Notes under the pieces: model-generated | Database searches by the model: none | What the model was told of the DNA's origin: nothing | Seen by the model: the letters and a program-made list of their open reading frames with translations, nothing else | Assembly: GCA_021769525.1 (NCBI GenBank) | Contig: JAETSQ010000006.1 | Coordinates: forward strand, 1 to 64,000 | Source: Oscillospiraceae bacterium | Lineage (GTDB): Bacteria > Bacillota > Clostridia > Oscillospirales > Ruminococcaceae | Direction of reading: 5' to 3' | DNA length: 64,000 bases | Shown here: positions 42,006 through 50,240 of the stretch, one piece after another | Position numbering within the stretch: the first letter of the stretch is position 1 | How the letters are laid out: the number at the start of each line of letters is the position of its first letter | Translations under genes and position numbers: made by a program

Positions 42006-42280
42006 AATAAAAAAGCGCCTGCCGCCCCCATGGGCAACAGGACGCGGACGCGCGGTACCACCTGACTTCGCGCCCGCCGGGAAAGGGGGCGCGCACTCAC
42101 TGCCCCCGATAACGCCGGGGCGGGGCGCCGGGGCCTACCGGGGGACGCTCCCCCTTTCGGGCCGGGACTCCAAGGCGACTTCGGCAGTCCCCGCCGCGGC
42201 CTTGCACCAAAAGCGGCCGCTCTCTGTGGGCCGGGGGCCCTGCCTACTGCTCCTCTTCGCAGTCTTTGTTCTGATTACAG
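42006..42280 (-). promoter_or_regulatory. T-box riboswitch of valS
   Basis: On the minus strand the leader has the stem I distal motifs (AGAGAG, then GGTGCAAGG), a candidate GTC valine specifier at 42179-42177 (in GAAGTCGCC), the T-box core AGGTGGTACCGCG at 42063-42051, and a terminator stem GCGTCCTGTTGCC/GGCGGCAGGCGC followed by six Ts (42046-42007). Uncharged tRNA-Val would pair with specifier and T-box and favour the antiterminator. Confidence 0.92.
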
Positions 42281-42283
42281 CTT

Positions 42284-42312
42284 ATCTTACCACGGGACCG
42301 GGCATTTGTCAA
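42284..42312 (-). promoter_or_regulatory. valS promoter
   Basis: On the minus strand: TTGACA (42312-42307), 17 bp, TAAGAT (42289-42284). Confidence 0.8.
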
Positions 42313-42323
42313 ACAGTATTAAA

Positions 42324-42596
42324 AGCCTATCCAGGATAATTGAATGAGTAAAGGAATTTTGGACAGAGCACTCAAAGCCTCCCTCTTTGAGGGAGGTGGC
42401 ACGGCAAAGCCGTGTCGGAGGGAGTTTGTGCGCGGCTTTTGACTCCCTCAGTCAGCCTCACGGCTGACAGCTCCCTCGGTGAGGGAGCCTTTAGACGCCT
42501 TCTTAAATGCGATCCCCTCGCAAAATTTTTACTTGTTCAAATACCATGCGGACCTATCCGTGAATTCGATGTGGGCGGATCATTTATGGATAGGCT
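42324..42596. mobile_element. MITE-like inverted-repeat element carrying REP copies
   Basis: Ends AGCCTATCCA (42324-42333) and TGGATAGGCT (42587-42596) are perfect inverted repeats. Further in, GGATAATTGAATGAGTAAAG on the left matches, in reverse complement, the right-arm stretch AAATTTTTACTTGTTCAAAT (about 42525-42545), so the whole element is a long imperfect palindrome. Its centre is taken up by two REP palindromes. Flanks show TAA on both sides, a possible short target duplication. No coding capacity. It fills most of the valS-murD gap. Confidence 0.6.
42377..42490. repeat. REP-like palindromes, family A (reverse) and family B
   Basis: 42377-42424 is the reverse complement of the copy at 120-170 with few changes; 42439-42490 is a close copy of 12056-12112. 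Together they lie in the middle of the MITE-like element, so they probably entered after it. Confidence 0.75.
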
Positions 42597-42633
42597 CTAA
42601 AGTTCCGGAGAGGAAAAAATCCCCTTCCGGGCG

Positions 42634-42662
42634 TTGATATTTGCCCCAGGGCAAAGTATAAT
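42634..42662 (+). promoter_or_regulatory. murD promoter with spacer palindrome
   Basis: TTGATA (42634-42639), 17 bp, TATAAT (42657-42662). The spacer is a perfect 7-2-7 palindrome TTTGCCC-CA-GGGCAAA (42640-42655). Confidence 0.75.
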
Positions 42663-42748
42663 AAAAGTGTATGCCGCGGTGATCCTCCGCCGGGAGCCGC
42701 CGCCGGAAAAACAGTGGGATTTTATTAGGGAAGACAGGTGTTTTGACA

Positions 42749-44137
42749 ATGGAACAGCGCGTCACCGATTTTTTTGAGATGCTCCGGACCAAAAAGGTTG
42801 GCCTGGTGGGCTTTGGGGTCACCAACAACGGCATCGCCCGGATGCTGGCGGCAAAGGGCATCCACGTCACCATCCACGACCGCCAGGAGCGGGGGGACCT
42901 GGGGGACATCTGCCGGGAGATGGAGGAGGCCGGGGTGTCCCTCTCCCTGGGGTACAACTATCTGCGGACTCTGGAGGAGGACATCATCTTCCGGGCCCCC
43001 GGCGTCCCCTTCGACCTGCCGGAGCTCACCGCCGCCCGCAAGGAGGGGAAGGTCATCACCAGCGACCTGGAGATGTTCTTTGACCTCTGCCCCTGCCCCA
43101 TCATCGGGGTGACGGGGAGCGACGGCAAGACCACCACCACCACCCTCATCGCCCAGATGCTCCGGGCCGAGGGGAAGACGGTCCACCTGGGGGGCAACAT
43201 CGGCAAGGCCCTCTTCCCGGAGATCGAGACGGTGCGCCCGGAGGACTACGCGGTGGTGGAGCTTTCCAGCTTCCAGCTCATCTCCCTGCGCCGCAGCCCG
43301 GACATCGCGGTGGTGACCAACGTCTCCCCCAACCACCTGGACATCCACGGCACCATGAAGGCCTATGTGGCCGCCAAGCGGAACATCCTGCTGCACCAGA
43401 ACGCCTTTGGCAGGACGGTGCTCAACGCCGATAACGACCTCACCCGCAAGTACATCCCCGACGTGCGGGGCTGCGTCTGCACCTTCTCCCGCCAGACCAA
43501 CGTCTACCGGGGGGCCTGGGAGGACGGCAGCGGCACCATCTGGTATTCGGATAACGGCAGCCAGACCCGCATCATGAAGGCGGAGGAGATCCGCATCCCC
43601 GGCCTGCACAATGTGGAGAACTACCTGGCGGCCATCACCGCCGTATGGGGCATCGTCTCTCTGGAGAGCATCCGGAAGGTGGCCCATGAGTTCGCCGGGG
43701 TGGAGCACCGCATCGAGCTGGTGCGGGAGCTGGACGGGGTGAAGTGGTACAACGATTCCATCGCCACCAGCCCCAGCCGCACCATCGCGGGCCTCCTGTC
43801 CTTTGACCAGCAGATCATCGTCATCGCCGGCGGGTACGATAAAAAGATCCCCTACGGCCCCCTGGCCCCGGTGCTGCTGGAAAAGGTGAAAATACTGATC
43901 CTTACCGGCGCCACCGGCCCCAAGATCGAGGCCGCCGTCACCGAGATACCCGGCTGGGAAAAGAGCGGAATGAAGATCCTCCACGCCGCCGATATGGAGG
44001 AGGCGGTGAAGCTGGCCCGCGAGGAGGCCCAGAGCGGGGACATCGTGTCCCTTTCCCCCGCCAGCGCCAGCTTTGACCGCTACAAGAACTTTGAGGTGCG
44101 GGGCCGCCACTACAAGGATTTGGTAATGGCGCTGTAG
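42749..44137 (+). CDS. murD: UDP-N-acetylmuramoylalanine--D-glutamate ligase
   Basis: 462 residues, Mur ligase family. The N-terminal Rossmann start reads KVGLVGFGVTNNGIARML, the ATP loop GVTGSDGKTTTTTL is at about 118-131, and HRIELVRELDGVKWYNDSIATSP is in the central-to-C-terminal domain. It adds D-Glu to UDP-MurNAc-L-Ala in the cytoplasm. ATG 42749 is preferred to TTG 42743; AGGTG is upstream. It stands apart from the usual dcw cluster, under its own promoter (42634-42662). Confidence 0.95.
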   Translation: MEQRVTDFFEMLRTKKVGLVGFGVTNNGIARMLAAKGIHVTIHDRQERGDLGDICREMEEAGVSLSLGYNYLRTLEEDIIFRAPGVPFDLPELTAARKEGKVITSDLEMFFDLCPCPIIGVTGSDGKTTTTTLIAQMLRAEGKTVHLGGNIGKALFPEIETVRPEDYAVVELSSFQLISLRRSPDIAVVTNVSPNHLDIHGTMKAYVAAKRNILLHQNAFGRTVLNADNDLTRKYIPDVRGCVCTFSRQTNVYRGAWEDGSGTIWYSDNGSQTRIMKAEEIRIPGLHNVENYLAAITAVWGIVSLESIRKVAHEFAGVEHRIELVRELDGVKWYNDSIATSPSRTIAGLLSFDQQIIVIAGGYDKKIPYGPLAPVLLEKVKILILTGATGPKIEAAVTEIPGWEKSGMKILHAADMEEAVKLAREEAQSGDIVSLSPASASFDRYKNFEVRGRHYKDLVMAL

Positions 44138-44155
44138 CCGTCTGGGGGGAGCGAT

Positions 44156-44845
44156 ATGGACTGTGAAACATTCCTCGCCTGGGCGGAGGGGAAGGGCTGG
44201 ACGGTGGAGCGCCGGACGGTCCCTCTCTCCCTGCCCCAGGCGGTGACGGAGCGGTACGCCTTCCCTCCGGAGTACCTGGACTTTTTGGAGCGGGTGCTGA
44301 TCTGCGCCGGGCCCATGGACACCGAGTGGTTCCTCTGCGAGGAGAGCTACCGCCAGGAGGACCCGGACGCCTTCCGGTGGGACGAGCCGGAGCGCATCAG
44401 CCTGGCGGCCGCCCAGGACATGGGGGACGAGGCGGAGGAAAAGCGCGTCACCGCCTTCTGGGACGGGGTGCTGCCCTTCTTCCTTTCGGTGGGCAGCGGG
44501 TACGAATACTACGGCTTCGACCTGGCGGGGAGATACGGTCCCGCCGGGTGCGTCCTCCACGGCTGGGAGCCGGTCTTTGAGGAGGCGGAGGTCTTCGCCC
44601 CGAACTTTGCCGCCTTTTTGGACAAGGCAGCGGCGGGGGAGGTGGCCACCGGCGGCGTCCTCTTTGACCCGGAGGAATACGCCTTTATGGAGATGGCCGG
44701 GCGCAGGGAGCAGGAGAAGCACCAGCGGGAGACCGCCGCCGCCCTCCGGGCCCTGCTCCACCCGGAGGAGGCCCACGACCACGGGGAGGACTGCGGCTGC
44801 GGCCATCATCATCACCATGAGGATGACTGCGGCCATCCCCACTGA
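44156..44845 (+). CDS. SMI1/KNR4 (SUKH)-like protein with His/Cys metal-binding tail
   Basis: 229 residues. FPPEYLDFLERVLICAG near 40-56, SVGSGYEYYGFDLAGRYG near 110-127 and HGWEPVFEEAEVFAPNFAAFL near 134-154 follow the SUKH fold pattern, which is used by many immunity proteins and by some housekeeping proteins. The last 23 residues are almost only His, Asp, Glu and Cys (HDHGEDCGCGHHHHHEDD), like the nickel/zinc tails of SlyD or HypB. ATG at 44156 has GGGGGGAG upstream, 19 bp after murD. The role is unknown. Confidence 0.68.
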   Translation: MDCETFLAWAEGKGWTVERRTVPLSLPQAVTERYAFPPEYLDFLERVLICAGPMDTEWFLCEESYRQEDPDAFRWDEPERISLAAAQDMGDEAEEKRVTAFWDGVLPFFLSVGSGYEYYGFDLAGRYGPAGCVLHGWEPVFEEAEVFAPNFAAFLDKAAAGEVATGGVLFDPEEYAFMEMAGRREQEKHQRETAAALRALLHPEEAHDHGEDCGCGHHHHHEDDCGHPH

Positions 44846-44870
44846 AAACAAAAAAGGGAAGTGCAACAAG

Positions 44871-45533
44871 ATGAAACAGACAACACGCGCCGCGGCGCTG
44901 CTCCTCTCCCTGGCCCTGCTGCTGGGGGCTTGCTCCGGCCAGAAGGCCCCGGCAGCGGATGCCCCGGAAAAGTCCCTCTACCGGCAGGGGCAGGAGCTGG
45001 CGGCGGAGATCGTGGAGATCGCCGGGACGCCGGAGTACCTGAACTTTTACACCGGGAACCAGGAGGTCACGGAGATCCTGACCCAGGCGGTGGAGGGGAA
45101 GGACTACGCCAGCCCCAAGGTGGTGTACAGCATCCGGGTGCCGGAAAGCGCCATGGAGAGCATCCTGGGCATGATGGACGTGCAGGAGCTGGAGGGGCTT
45201 CCGGAGAGCCTGCGCAGGCGGATGTACACCCAGTTCTTCCGGGGGCTCCCCAACCAGGTGAACGCCATGGGCGGGGCCAATATCCTGGCGGCCACCAGCA
45301 TCTGCACCGCTACCAAGACCTTTGTGGACCCGGCGGTCACCGAGAACCTCATCTACCTCTATACGTATGAGAACGGGGTGCCCATCGTGGTGACCTTCCT
45401 CCCCGGAGAGGGCGGCGCGGTGTCCGCCGCCGGGACCTTCCTCCTCCACGATAACTTCGGGGGCTACGGCCTGGAGGAGCTGAAGGGCGTCCTGGAGCGG
45501 CTGGGGGCGACGATCACCGAAGTGACCCAGTGA
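44871..45533 (+). CDS. Lipoprotein of unknown function
   Basis: 220 residues. The signal peptide ends in the lipobox LLLGAC (Cys about residue 21), so a lipid anchor outside the membrane is predicted. The mature domain (about 35-220) is mixed alpha/beta, with VYSIRVPESAMESILGMM and TFLLHDNFGGYGLEELKGVL; no named family recognised. ATG at 44871 has AAAGGGAAG upstream and lies 25 bp after the SUKH-like gene. A terminator follows. Confidence 0.78.
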   Translation: MKQTTRAAALLLSLALLLGACSGQKAPAADAPEKSLYRQGQELAAEIVEIAGTPEYLNFYTGNQEVTEILTQAVEGKDYASPKVVYSIRVPESAMESILGMMDVQELEGLPESLRRRMYTQFFRGLPNQVNAMGGANILAATSICTATKTFVDPAVTENLIYLYTYENGVPIVVTFLPGEGGAVSAAGTFLLHDNFGGYGLEELKGVLERLGATITEVTQ

Positions 45534-45545
45534 CCGACACAGAAA

Positions 45546-45578
45546 AAGGGCCCTCCGGTTTCTCCGGCGGGCCTTCTT
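45546..45578 (+). terminator. Terminator after the lipoprotein gene
   Basis: Stem AAGGGCCCTCCGG/CCGGCGGGCCTT with loop TTTCT (one mismatch), followed by CTTTT. Confidence 0.8.
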
Positions 45579-45580
45579 TT

Positions 45581-45662
45581 GCCAATCTGGGCTGCCGTCC
45601 AGCCCCGCCTTCTTTTTCTTCTTGCGGAAGAAGAAAAAGAAGCAAAAAGAAGAACGGCCAAA
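45581..45662 (+). repeat. Polypurine double-hairpin repeat, copy 5
   Basis: Reverse of copies 1 to 4: GC hairpin first (GGGCTGCCGTCCAGCCC), then CTTCTTTTTCTTCTT-gcgg-AAGAAGAAAAAGAAG, then CAAAAAGAAGAACGGCCAA. Since the gene before it (44871-45533) is on the plus strand, the polarity relative to the gene is the same as for copies 1, 3 and 4. Confidence 0.8.
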
Positions 45663-45745
45663 ATTTTGCGATACTGCAAATTCTTTCCAAAGCTGTGCGG
45701 TTCGGCTGCACCCGATTTTTGGGCTGGAGCAGGGGAGGAACTGAG

Positions 45746-46147
45746 ATGGAGCTTGTAAACGGCGTGGACGCGGTGGAGATCGACCGCATCGAAAAAAGCG
45801 CCCGGAAGGGGGGCTTTGTGGAGCGGTTCTTCTCGGAGGAGGAGCAGGAATACTTCCGGGAAAAGAAAATGGCCCCCCAGACCATCGCGGGGCACTTTGC
45901 CGCCAAGGAGGCCTTCTCCAAAGCCATGGGGACCGGCCTTGCGGGATTTGCCCTGCGGGAGGTCTCGGTCCGCCACGATGAGCGGGGCAGGCCGGAGCTG
46001 CACCTCACCGGGGCGGCGGCGGAGCTGGGGGAGGGCTGGCGGTTCGCCCTCTCCATCACCCACACCAGGGATACCGCCATTGCCGTTGTCACCGCCTGGC
46101 GGGAAGGAGAACCGGAAGGAAAGGAGGGTGCGCCATGCGCTTTGTGA
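45746..46147 (+). CDS. acpS: Holo-[acyl-carrier-protein] synthase
   Basis: 133 residues. Motif GVDAVEIDRIEK (D8) and FAAKEAFSKAMGTG (about 50-63) hold the magnesium and CoA-binding residues of AcpS. It transfers 4'-phosphopantetheine from CoA to acyl carrier protein. ATG at 45746 has GGGGAGGA upstream. The end overlaps the next gene by 13 bp; acpS followed by the NAD(P)HX repair gene is a common order in Firmicutes. Confidence 0.95.
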   Translation: MELVNGVDAVEIDRIEKSARKGGFVERFFSEEEQEYFREKKMAPQTIAGHFAAKEAFSKAMGTGLAGFALREVSVRHDERGRPELHLTGAAAELGEGWRFALSITHTRDTAIAVVTAWREGEPEGKEGAPCAL

Positions 46148-47667
46148 CCACAGGGGGGATGAAGGAGCTGGAACGGCAGATCGCCCAGAGCGGAGTCAGC
46201 TACCGGGAGATGATGGAGCGGGCGGGGCAGTCCGCCGCCGCCCTCATCCGGGAGCGGTGGCCGGTGGAGGGCAAGAAGATCTGCATCCTCTGCGGCAGGG
46301 GGAATAACGGCGGGGACGGCTTTGTGGCCGCCCGGCATCTGGCGGAGGCCGGCGCCCAGGTAATGGCGGCCCTCCTCTGCGGCCGGCCCGCCACCCCGGA
46401 GAGCCGCGCCGCCTATGAGCGGATGCCCCCATCGGTGGCGGTGGAAGAGGACCTTTCCGCCGTCCCCGCCCGGCTGGCGGAGGCGGATCTCCTGGTGGAT
46501 GCGGTGTTCGGCACCGGCTTTCGGGGGGGCATCCCGGAGGAGCTGGAGCCGGTCTTTGAGGCGGCCCGCCGGGCCCGCGGGGCCGGGACCCCGGTGGCGG
46601 CTATGGACCTGCCCAGCGGGGTGAACGGGGACACCGGGGAGTACGAGAGCTGCATCCCGGCGGACCTCACCGTTGCCATGGGCGCCCCGAAGCCCGCCCA
46701 TCTGGTGAACTGGGCGGGGGAGTACCTGGGGGAGCTGGCCCTGGGGGAGATCGGGGCCCACCCCAAGGTGGAGGACGCCTTTTCCGGCTGGCAGGAGGCC
46801 CTGGAGCTCCGCCATGTGCGGCGGTTCCTGCCCCGGCGGTCCCACACCGGCCACAAGGGGCAGAACGGCCGGCTGCTGCTCATCGCGGGGTGCCGGCAGT
46901 ACCCCGGAGCGGCGGCGCTGGCCGCCGCCGCGGCGGCCCGGTCCGGGGTGGGGTATGTCCGGCTGGCCACTGTTCCGGGCGTGGCAAAGATTGTGGCCGC
47001 CCGCTGCCCGGAGGCCATCTACACCCTCTGCCGGAAGAACGGCCGGGGAGGCATCGCCGGGGGGAAGGAGGCGGTCTCGGCCCTCCTGGGGGCGGCCCAG
47101 GGGGCGGACGCAGTCGCCATCGGCTGCGGCATGGAGCCGGGGCCGGATACCCTGTCCATCGTAAAAGCCCTGCTCCGGCAGGAAAAGCCCCTGCTCCTGG
47201 ACGCCGGGGCCCTCACCGCCCTGGCGGCGGAGCCGGAGCCCCTCTCCCTTCTGGAAAATGCCGCCTGCCCGGTGGTCATCACCCCCCATCCGGGGGAATA
47301 TGCCCGCCTCACCGGCGCGGCGGCGGGGAATAATCCCTTCGCCCCGGAATATACTAGGACAGAGAGTATTGGCATTACGGTGCTTCGGAAGGGCTACATC
47401 ACCGGCATCACCGGGCCGGAGGGGAAACTTTGGCACTTCGGCGGCTGCGACGGCCTGGCCAAGGGGGGCAGCGGGGATGTCCTCACCGGGCTCATCGGCG
47501 GGCTGCTGGCCCAAGGGGCTTCCCCCTTTGGGGCGGCGGCGGTGGGGGCGTGGCTCCACGGCCGGGCGGCCCGGCTCTGCGCCGGGGACCACACCCGGCG
47601 GGCCATGGTCCCCTCCCAGCTGCCGGAATACTTCGGCAGGGCCTTTCTGGAAGCGGAACAGGAGTGA
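46135..47667 (+). CDS. nnr: Bifunctional NAD(P)HX epimerase / ADP-dependent dehydratase
   Basis: 510 residues. The N-terminal epimerase (about 1-215) has CGRGNNGGDGFVAARHLAEAG; the C-terminal ribokinase-like dehydratase (about 225-510) has GHKGQNGRLLLIAG and GSGDVLTGLIGGLLAQG. It repairs hydrated NADH and NADPH, using ADP. ATG 46135 lies inside the end of acpS, with AAAGGAGG upstream. Full length, both motifs intact. Confidence 0.96.
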   Translation: MRFVTTGGMKELERQIAQSGVSYREMMERAGQSAAALIRERWPVEGKKICILCGRGNNGGDGFVAARHLAEAGAQVMAALLCGRPATPESRAAYERMPPSVAVEEDLSAVPARLAEADLLVDAVFGTGFRGGIPEELEPVFEAARRARGAGTPVAAMDLPSGVNGDTGEYESCIPADLTVAMGAPKPAHLVNWAGEYLGELALGEIGAHPKVEDAFSGWQEALELRHVRRFLPRRSHTGHKGQNGRLLLIAGCRQYPGAAALAAAAAARSGVGYVRLATVPGVAKIVAARCPEAIYTLCRKNGRGGIAGGKEAVSALLGAAQGADAVAIGCGMEPGPDTLSIVKALLRQEKPLLLDAGALTALAAEPEPLSLLENAACPVVITPHPGEYARLTGAAAGNNPFAPEYTRTESIGITVLRKGYITGITGPEGKLWHFGGCDGLAKGGSGDVLTGLIGGLLAQGASPFGAAAVGAWLHGRAARLCAGDHTRRAMVPSQLPEYFGRAFLEAEQE

Positions 47668-47671
47668 GGAA

Positions 47672-48229
47672 ATGAAGCGATGGATCGCGGCCCTTGGGGC
47701 CGCCCTGGCCCTCCTGGGGGGCTGCGGGAGGCTCCGGGAGCAGGTCACCGATTACGACGCCCTGGTGCGGGAGACTTTGGCGCGGGAGTACACCTTCACC
47801 GCGGAGATGACCTACGATGGCACCGAGGCCAAGGCATTTATCGCCAAGACCGGGGCGGCGGACATCCGGGCGGAGTTCACCGCCCCCTCCTCCCTGGAGG
47901 GCCTGGTGGTCACCGCCGCCGGGGAGGAGATCCGGGTGACCTTCCGGGGGATGGAGGTGGACCTTTCCCCCTACACCCTCCCCACCCAGTCGGTGCTCAC
48001 CCTCCTGCGGGAGGTGCTCACCGGGGAGAAGGCCGGGAAGCTCACCACCCAGGTGGAGGATGACACGGTGACCGCCAGCGGCAGCATCCTCCTCACCACC
48101 TACGAGATCGTCTTTGATAAGGAGACCATGGCGGTGCAGCGGGTGCTCATCCCCTCCATCCAGGGGGAGGTCCTTATCAGCGACTTCACCTTTACCAGCG
48201 AGGGGCCGGGGGAGACCGCCGGGGAATAG
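47672..48229 (+). CDS. Lipoprotein of unknown function
   Basis: 185 residues. The lipobox is LALLGGC (Cys about 19). The mature part (about 25-185) is beta-rich with alternating strands (YTFTAEMTYDGTEAKAFI, ILLTTYEIVFDKETMAVQ, GEVLISDFTFTS), resembling LolA/LppX-type open barrels in plan, but I cannot assign a family. ATG at 47672 has GGAGTGAGG upstream, 4 bp after the nnr stop, so it is coupled. Confidence 0.75.
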   Translation: MKRWIAALGAALALLGGCGRLREQVTDYDALVRETLAREYTFTAEMTYDGTEAKAFIAKTGAADIRAEFTAPSSLEGLVVTAAGEEIRVTFRGMEVDLSPYTLPTQSVLTLLREVLTGEKAGKLTTQVEDDTVTASGSILLTTYEIVFDKETMAVQRVLIPSIQGEVLISDFTFTSEGPGETAGE

Positions 48230-48237
48230 GGATACAG

Positions 48238-48278
48238 CGGGCGCGGCGCTTCGGAAAGGAGCGCCCGCCTTTTTTCTT
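48238..48278 (+). terminator. Terminator of the acpS-nnr-lipoprotein operon
   Basis: Stem GCGGGCGC/GCGCCCGC, loop with a small inner hairpin (GGCGCTTCGG), followed by six Ts. Confidence 0.8.
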
Positions 48279-48280
48279 TC

Positions 48281-48309
48281 TTGCATTTTCCCGGCGGCTG
48301 GGATACAAT
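48281..48309 (+). promoter_or_regulatory. mltG promoter
   Basis: TTGCAT (48281-48286), 17 bp, TACAAT (48304-48309); a leader of about 98 nt follows. Confidence 0.75.
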
Positions 48310-48414
48310 AAGAATATCGTCGAATCCGGGGGGCCGTGTCGCTCGTTGTGTAAAGAGGACCCCCATTATCATTTGGCCCCAGGGGGACAAGCCTGGGGAG
48401 AAGGAGCGAGCAGT

Positions 48415-49614
48415 ATGGGCCAGTATGAGGCAAAGAAGAGACCCCGCAGAATGGAGGAGGAGCCGCCCCAGGAGCCTCCCCGCCGCCCCCGGCGCAGGCG
48501 GAAAAGACGCCGGCGCTGGAATCCCCTGCGGCTGATCCTGATGATCCTGCTGTTTCTCCTGGTGCTGGCGGCCATCGCCGCCGGGTGCGGGTACTCCTAC
48601 TACAAGGGGGAGGTGGCGGGTTCCCGCCGCTCTGCCGCCCAGGTGGAGGTGGAGATCCCCCAGGGGGCCGGCACCGCGGACATCGCCGCCATCCTCAAGG
48701 AGGAGGGGGCCATCGGCAATGATCTCATCTTCCGCTTCTACTCCAAGTACAGGGCACAGGCGGACGGAAGCTACCAGTACGGCACCTTCACCCTCCGTCC
48801 CCAGGAGGGCTACGACAGCATCATCGGGGCCCTCCAGGAGGTGCAGCAGCGGCTGGAGACGGTGACGGTCACCTTCCCGGAGGGGTACAACGCCTTCCAG
48901 ATGGGCAGCGTCTTGGCAAAGGCCGGCCTCTGCACCCAGGGCGAATTCATCACCGCCCTTAATGAGCACTCTTTCGATGTGGACTTTATGGATGAGGTGA
49001 GCGCCGACCCCCTGAAGCTGGTGCGGCTGGAGGGCTACCTCTTCCCGGACACCTACGAGTTTTACGCCGATGAGGATGTGGATTCCGTCATCCTGCGGAT
49101 GCTCACGAACTTCCAAAACCGGGTCTGCACCCCGGAGAACCGCGCGGCCATGGAAAAGGCCGGATACTCCTTGGAGGAGCTGGTGACCCTGGCCTCCATC
49201 ATCCAGAAGGAATCCGCCAACGTGGAGGAGATGTACAACGTCTCTTCGGTGTTCACCAACCGCCTGGCGGAGGGCTCGGAGTACCCCAAACTGGAATCCT
49301 GCACCACCAATAATTTTATAAACGACTACATCACCCCCTACTTTGAGGGGAACCCCTCCCAGGAGGTCCTCACTGCCTACGACACCTACGACCGCAGTGG
49401 CTTCCCCATCGGGGCCATCGCCAACGCCGGGGCGGATGCCATCGATGCCGCCCTCCACCCGGAGAAGAACACCCTGGACGGCACCTACTACTTCTTCGTC
49501 ACCGATGTGGAATACACCCACTACTACGGCAAAAATTACCAGGAGCATCTGGCGAACATCGAAAAAGCCAAGGCCGTCAACCGCGCCCACGGCATCGAGG
49601 GGCTGATTTCGTGA
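48415..49614 (+). CDS. mltG: Endolytic murein transglycosylase MltG
   Basis: 399 residues. A strongly basic cytoplasmic N-terminus (RRPRRRRKRRRRW), one membrane helix (about 38-60), a LysM-like segment, and the YceG domain with LASIIQKESA (catalytic Glu about 265) and IGAIANAGADAIDAALHPE. It cuts nascent glycan strands near the membrane and so sets their length. ATG at 48415 has AAGGAGCGAG upstream. The stop overlaps the next GTG by 4 bases. Confidence 0.95.
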   Translation: MGQYEAKKRPRRMEEEPPQEPPRRPRRRRKRRRRWNPLRLILMILLFLLVLAAIAAGCGYSYYKGEVAGSRRSAAQVEVEIPQGAGTADIAAILKEEGAIGNDLIFRFYSKYRAQADGSYQYGTFTLRPQEGYDSIIGALQEVQQRLETVTVTFPEGYNAFQMGSVLAKAGLCTQGEFITALNEHSFDVDFMDEVSADPLKLVRLEGYLFPDTYEFYADEDVDSVILRMLTNFQNRVCTPENRAAMEKAGYSLEELVTLASIIQKESANVEEMYNVSSVFTNRLAEGSEYPKLESCTTNNFINDYITPYFEGNPSQEVLTAYDTYDRSGFPIGAIANAGADAIDAALHPEKNTLDGTYYFFVTDVEYTHYYGKNYQEHLANIEKAKAVNRAHGIEGLIS

Positions 49615-50234
49615 CCGGCCCCTGGGAAAAGCTGCCGCCGGAGTTCTACCTCCGGGATACGGTGGAGGTGGCCCAGGACCTCATCGGGCGGTATCTGGTC
49701 CGGGAGATCCTAGGGGGCCGCCTGGCCTGCCGCATCACCGAGACGGAGGCCTACTGCGGCCCCGCCGACCCCGCCTGCCATTCCTACCGGAAGGCCGCCC
49801 GGAAGGGCGGACGCACCAACGTGATGTATGAGGCCGGGGGACTGGCCTACATCTACCTCATCTACGGGATGTACTGCTGCTTCAATGTGGTCACCCGCCC
49901 CAAGGGGGAGCCGGAGGCGGTGCTCATCCGCAGCGCCCGGCCCATCCTGGGCCTCCCCCGGATGGCGGAGAACCGCGGGATGGAGGCGGTCCGGGAGAAG
50001 GCCCTTCTTACCGGACCGGGGAAACTCTGCCAGGGGATGGAGATCAGCCGGGAACTTTACGGGGAGCCCCTCTGGGGGGAGAAGCTGTGGCTCTGCGAAG
50101 GGGAGCCGGTGCCGGCGGAGGCCATTGCCGCCACCCCCCGCATCAACGTGGACTACGCCGGGGAGGCCGCGGGCTGGCCCTGGCGCTTTGTGGAGCGGGA
50201 GAGCCCGTTCCTTTCGGTCAAATACAGGGGGTGA
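49611..50234 (+). CDS. 3-methyladenine DNA glycosylase (AAG family)
   Basis: 207 residues, GTG start overlapping the mltG stop. ITETEAYCGPADPACHSY holds the catalytic Glu of alkyladenine glycosylases; NVMYEAGGLAYIYLIYGMY is the strongly conserved central segment. The enzyme excises 3-methyladenine and hypoxanthine from DNA in base-excision repair. Length is normal for the bacterial family. Confidence 0.95.
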   Translation: MTGPWEKLPPEFYLRDTVEVAQDLIGRYLVREILGGRLACRITETEAYCGPADPACHSYRKAARKGGRTNVMYEAGGLAYIYLIYGMYCCFNVVTRPKGEPEAVLIRSARPILGLPRMAENRGMEAVREKALLTGPGKLCQGMEISRELYGEPLWGEKLWLCEGEPVPAEAIAATPRINVDYAGEAAGWPWRFVERESPFLSVKYRG

Positions 50235-50240
50235 CATCAA

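Noticed and set aside
39382..42339. A 985-codon open frame on the plus strand opposite valS
   Set aside because: It is the antisense shadow of a GC-rich gene; it is rich in Gly, Val, Leu and His with no motif, and valS on the other strand has complete HIGH and KMSKS motifs and a T-box.
45514..47748. A 744-codon minus-strand frame opposite acpS and nnr
   Set aside because: It is antisense to two well-recognised enzymes and crosses a dispersed repeat.
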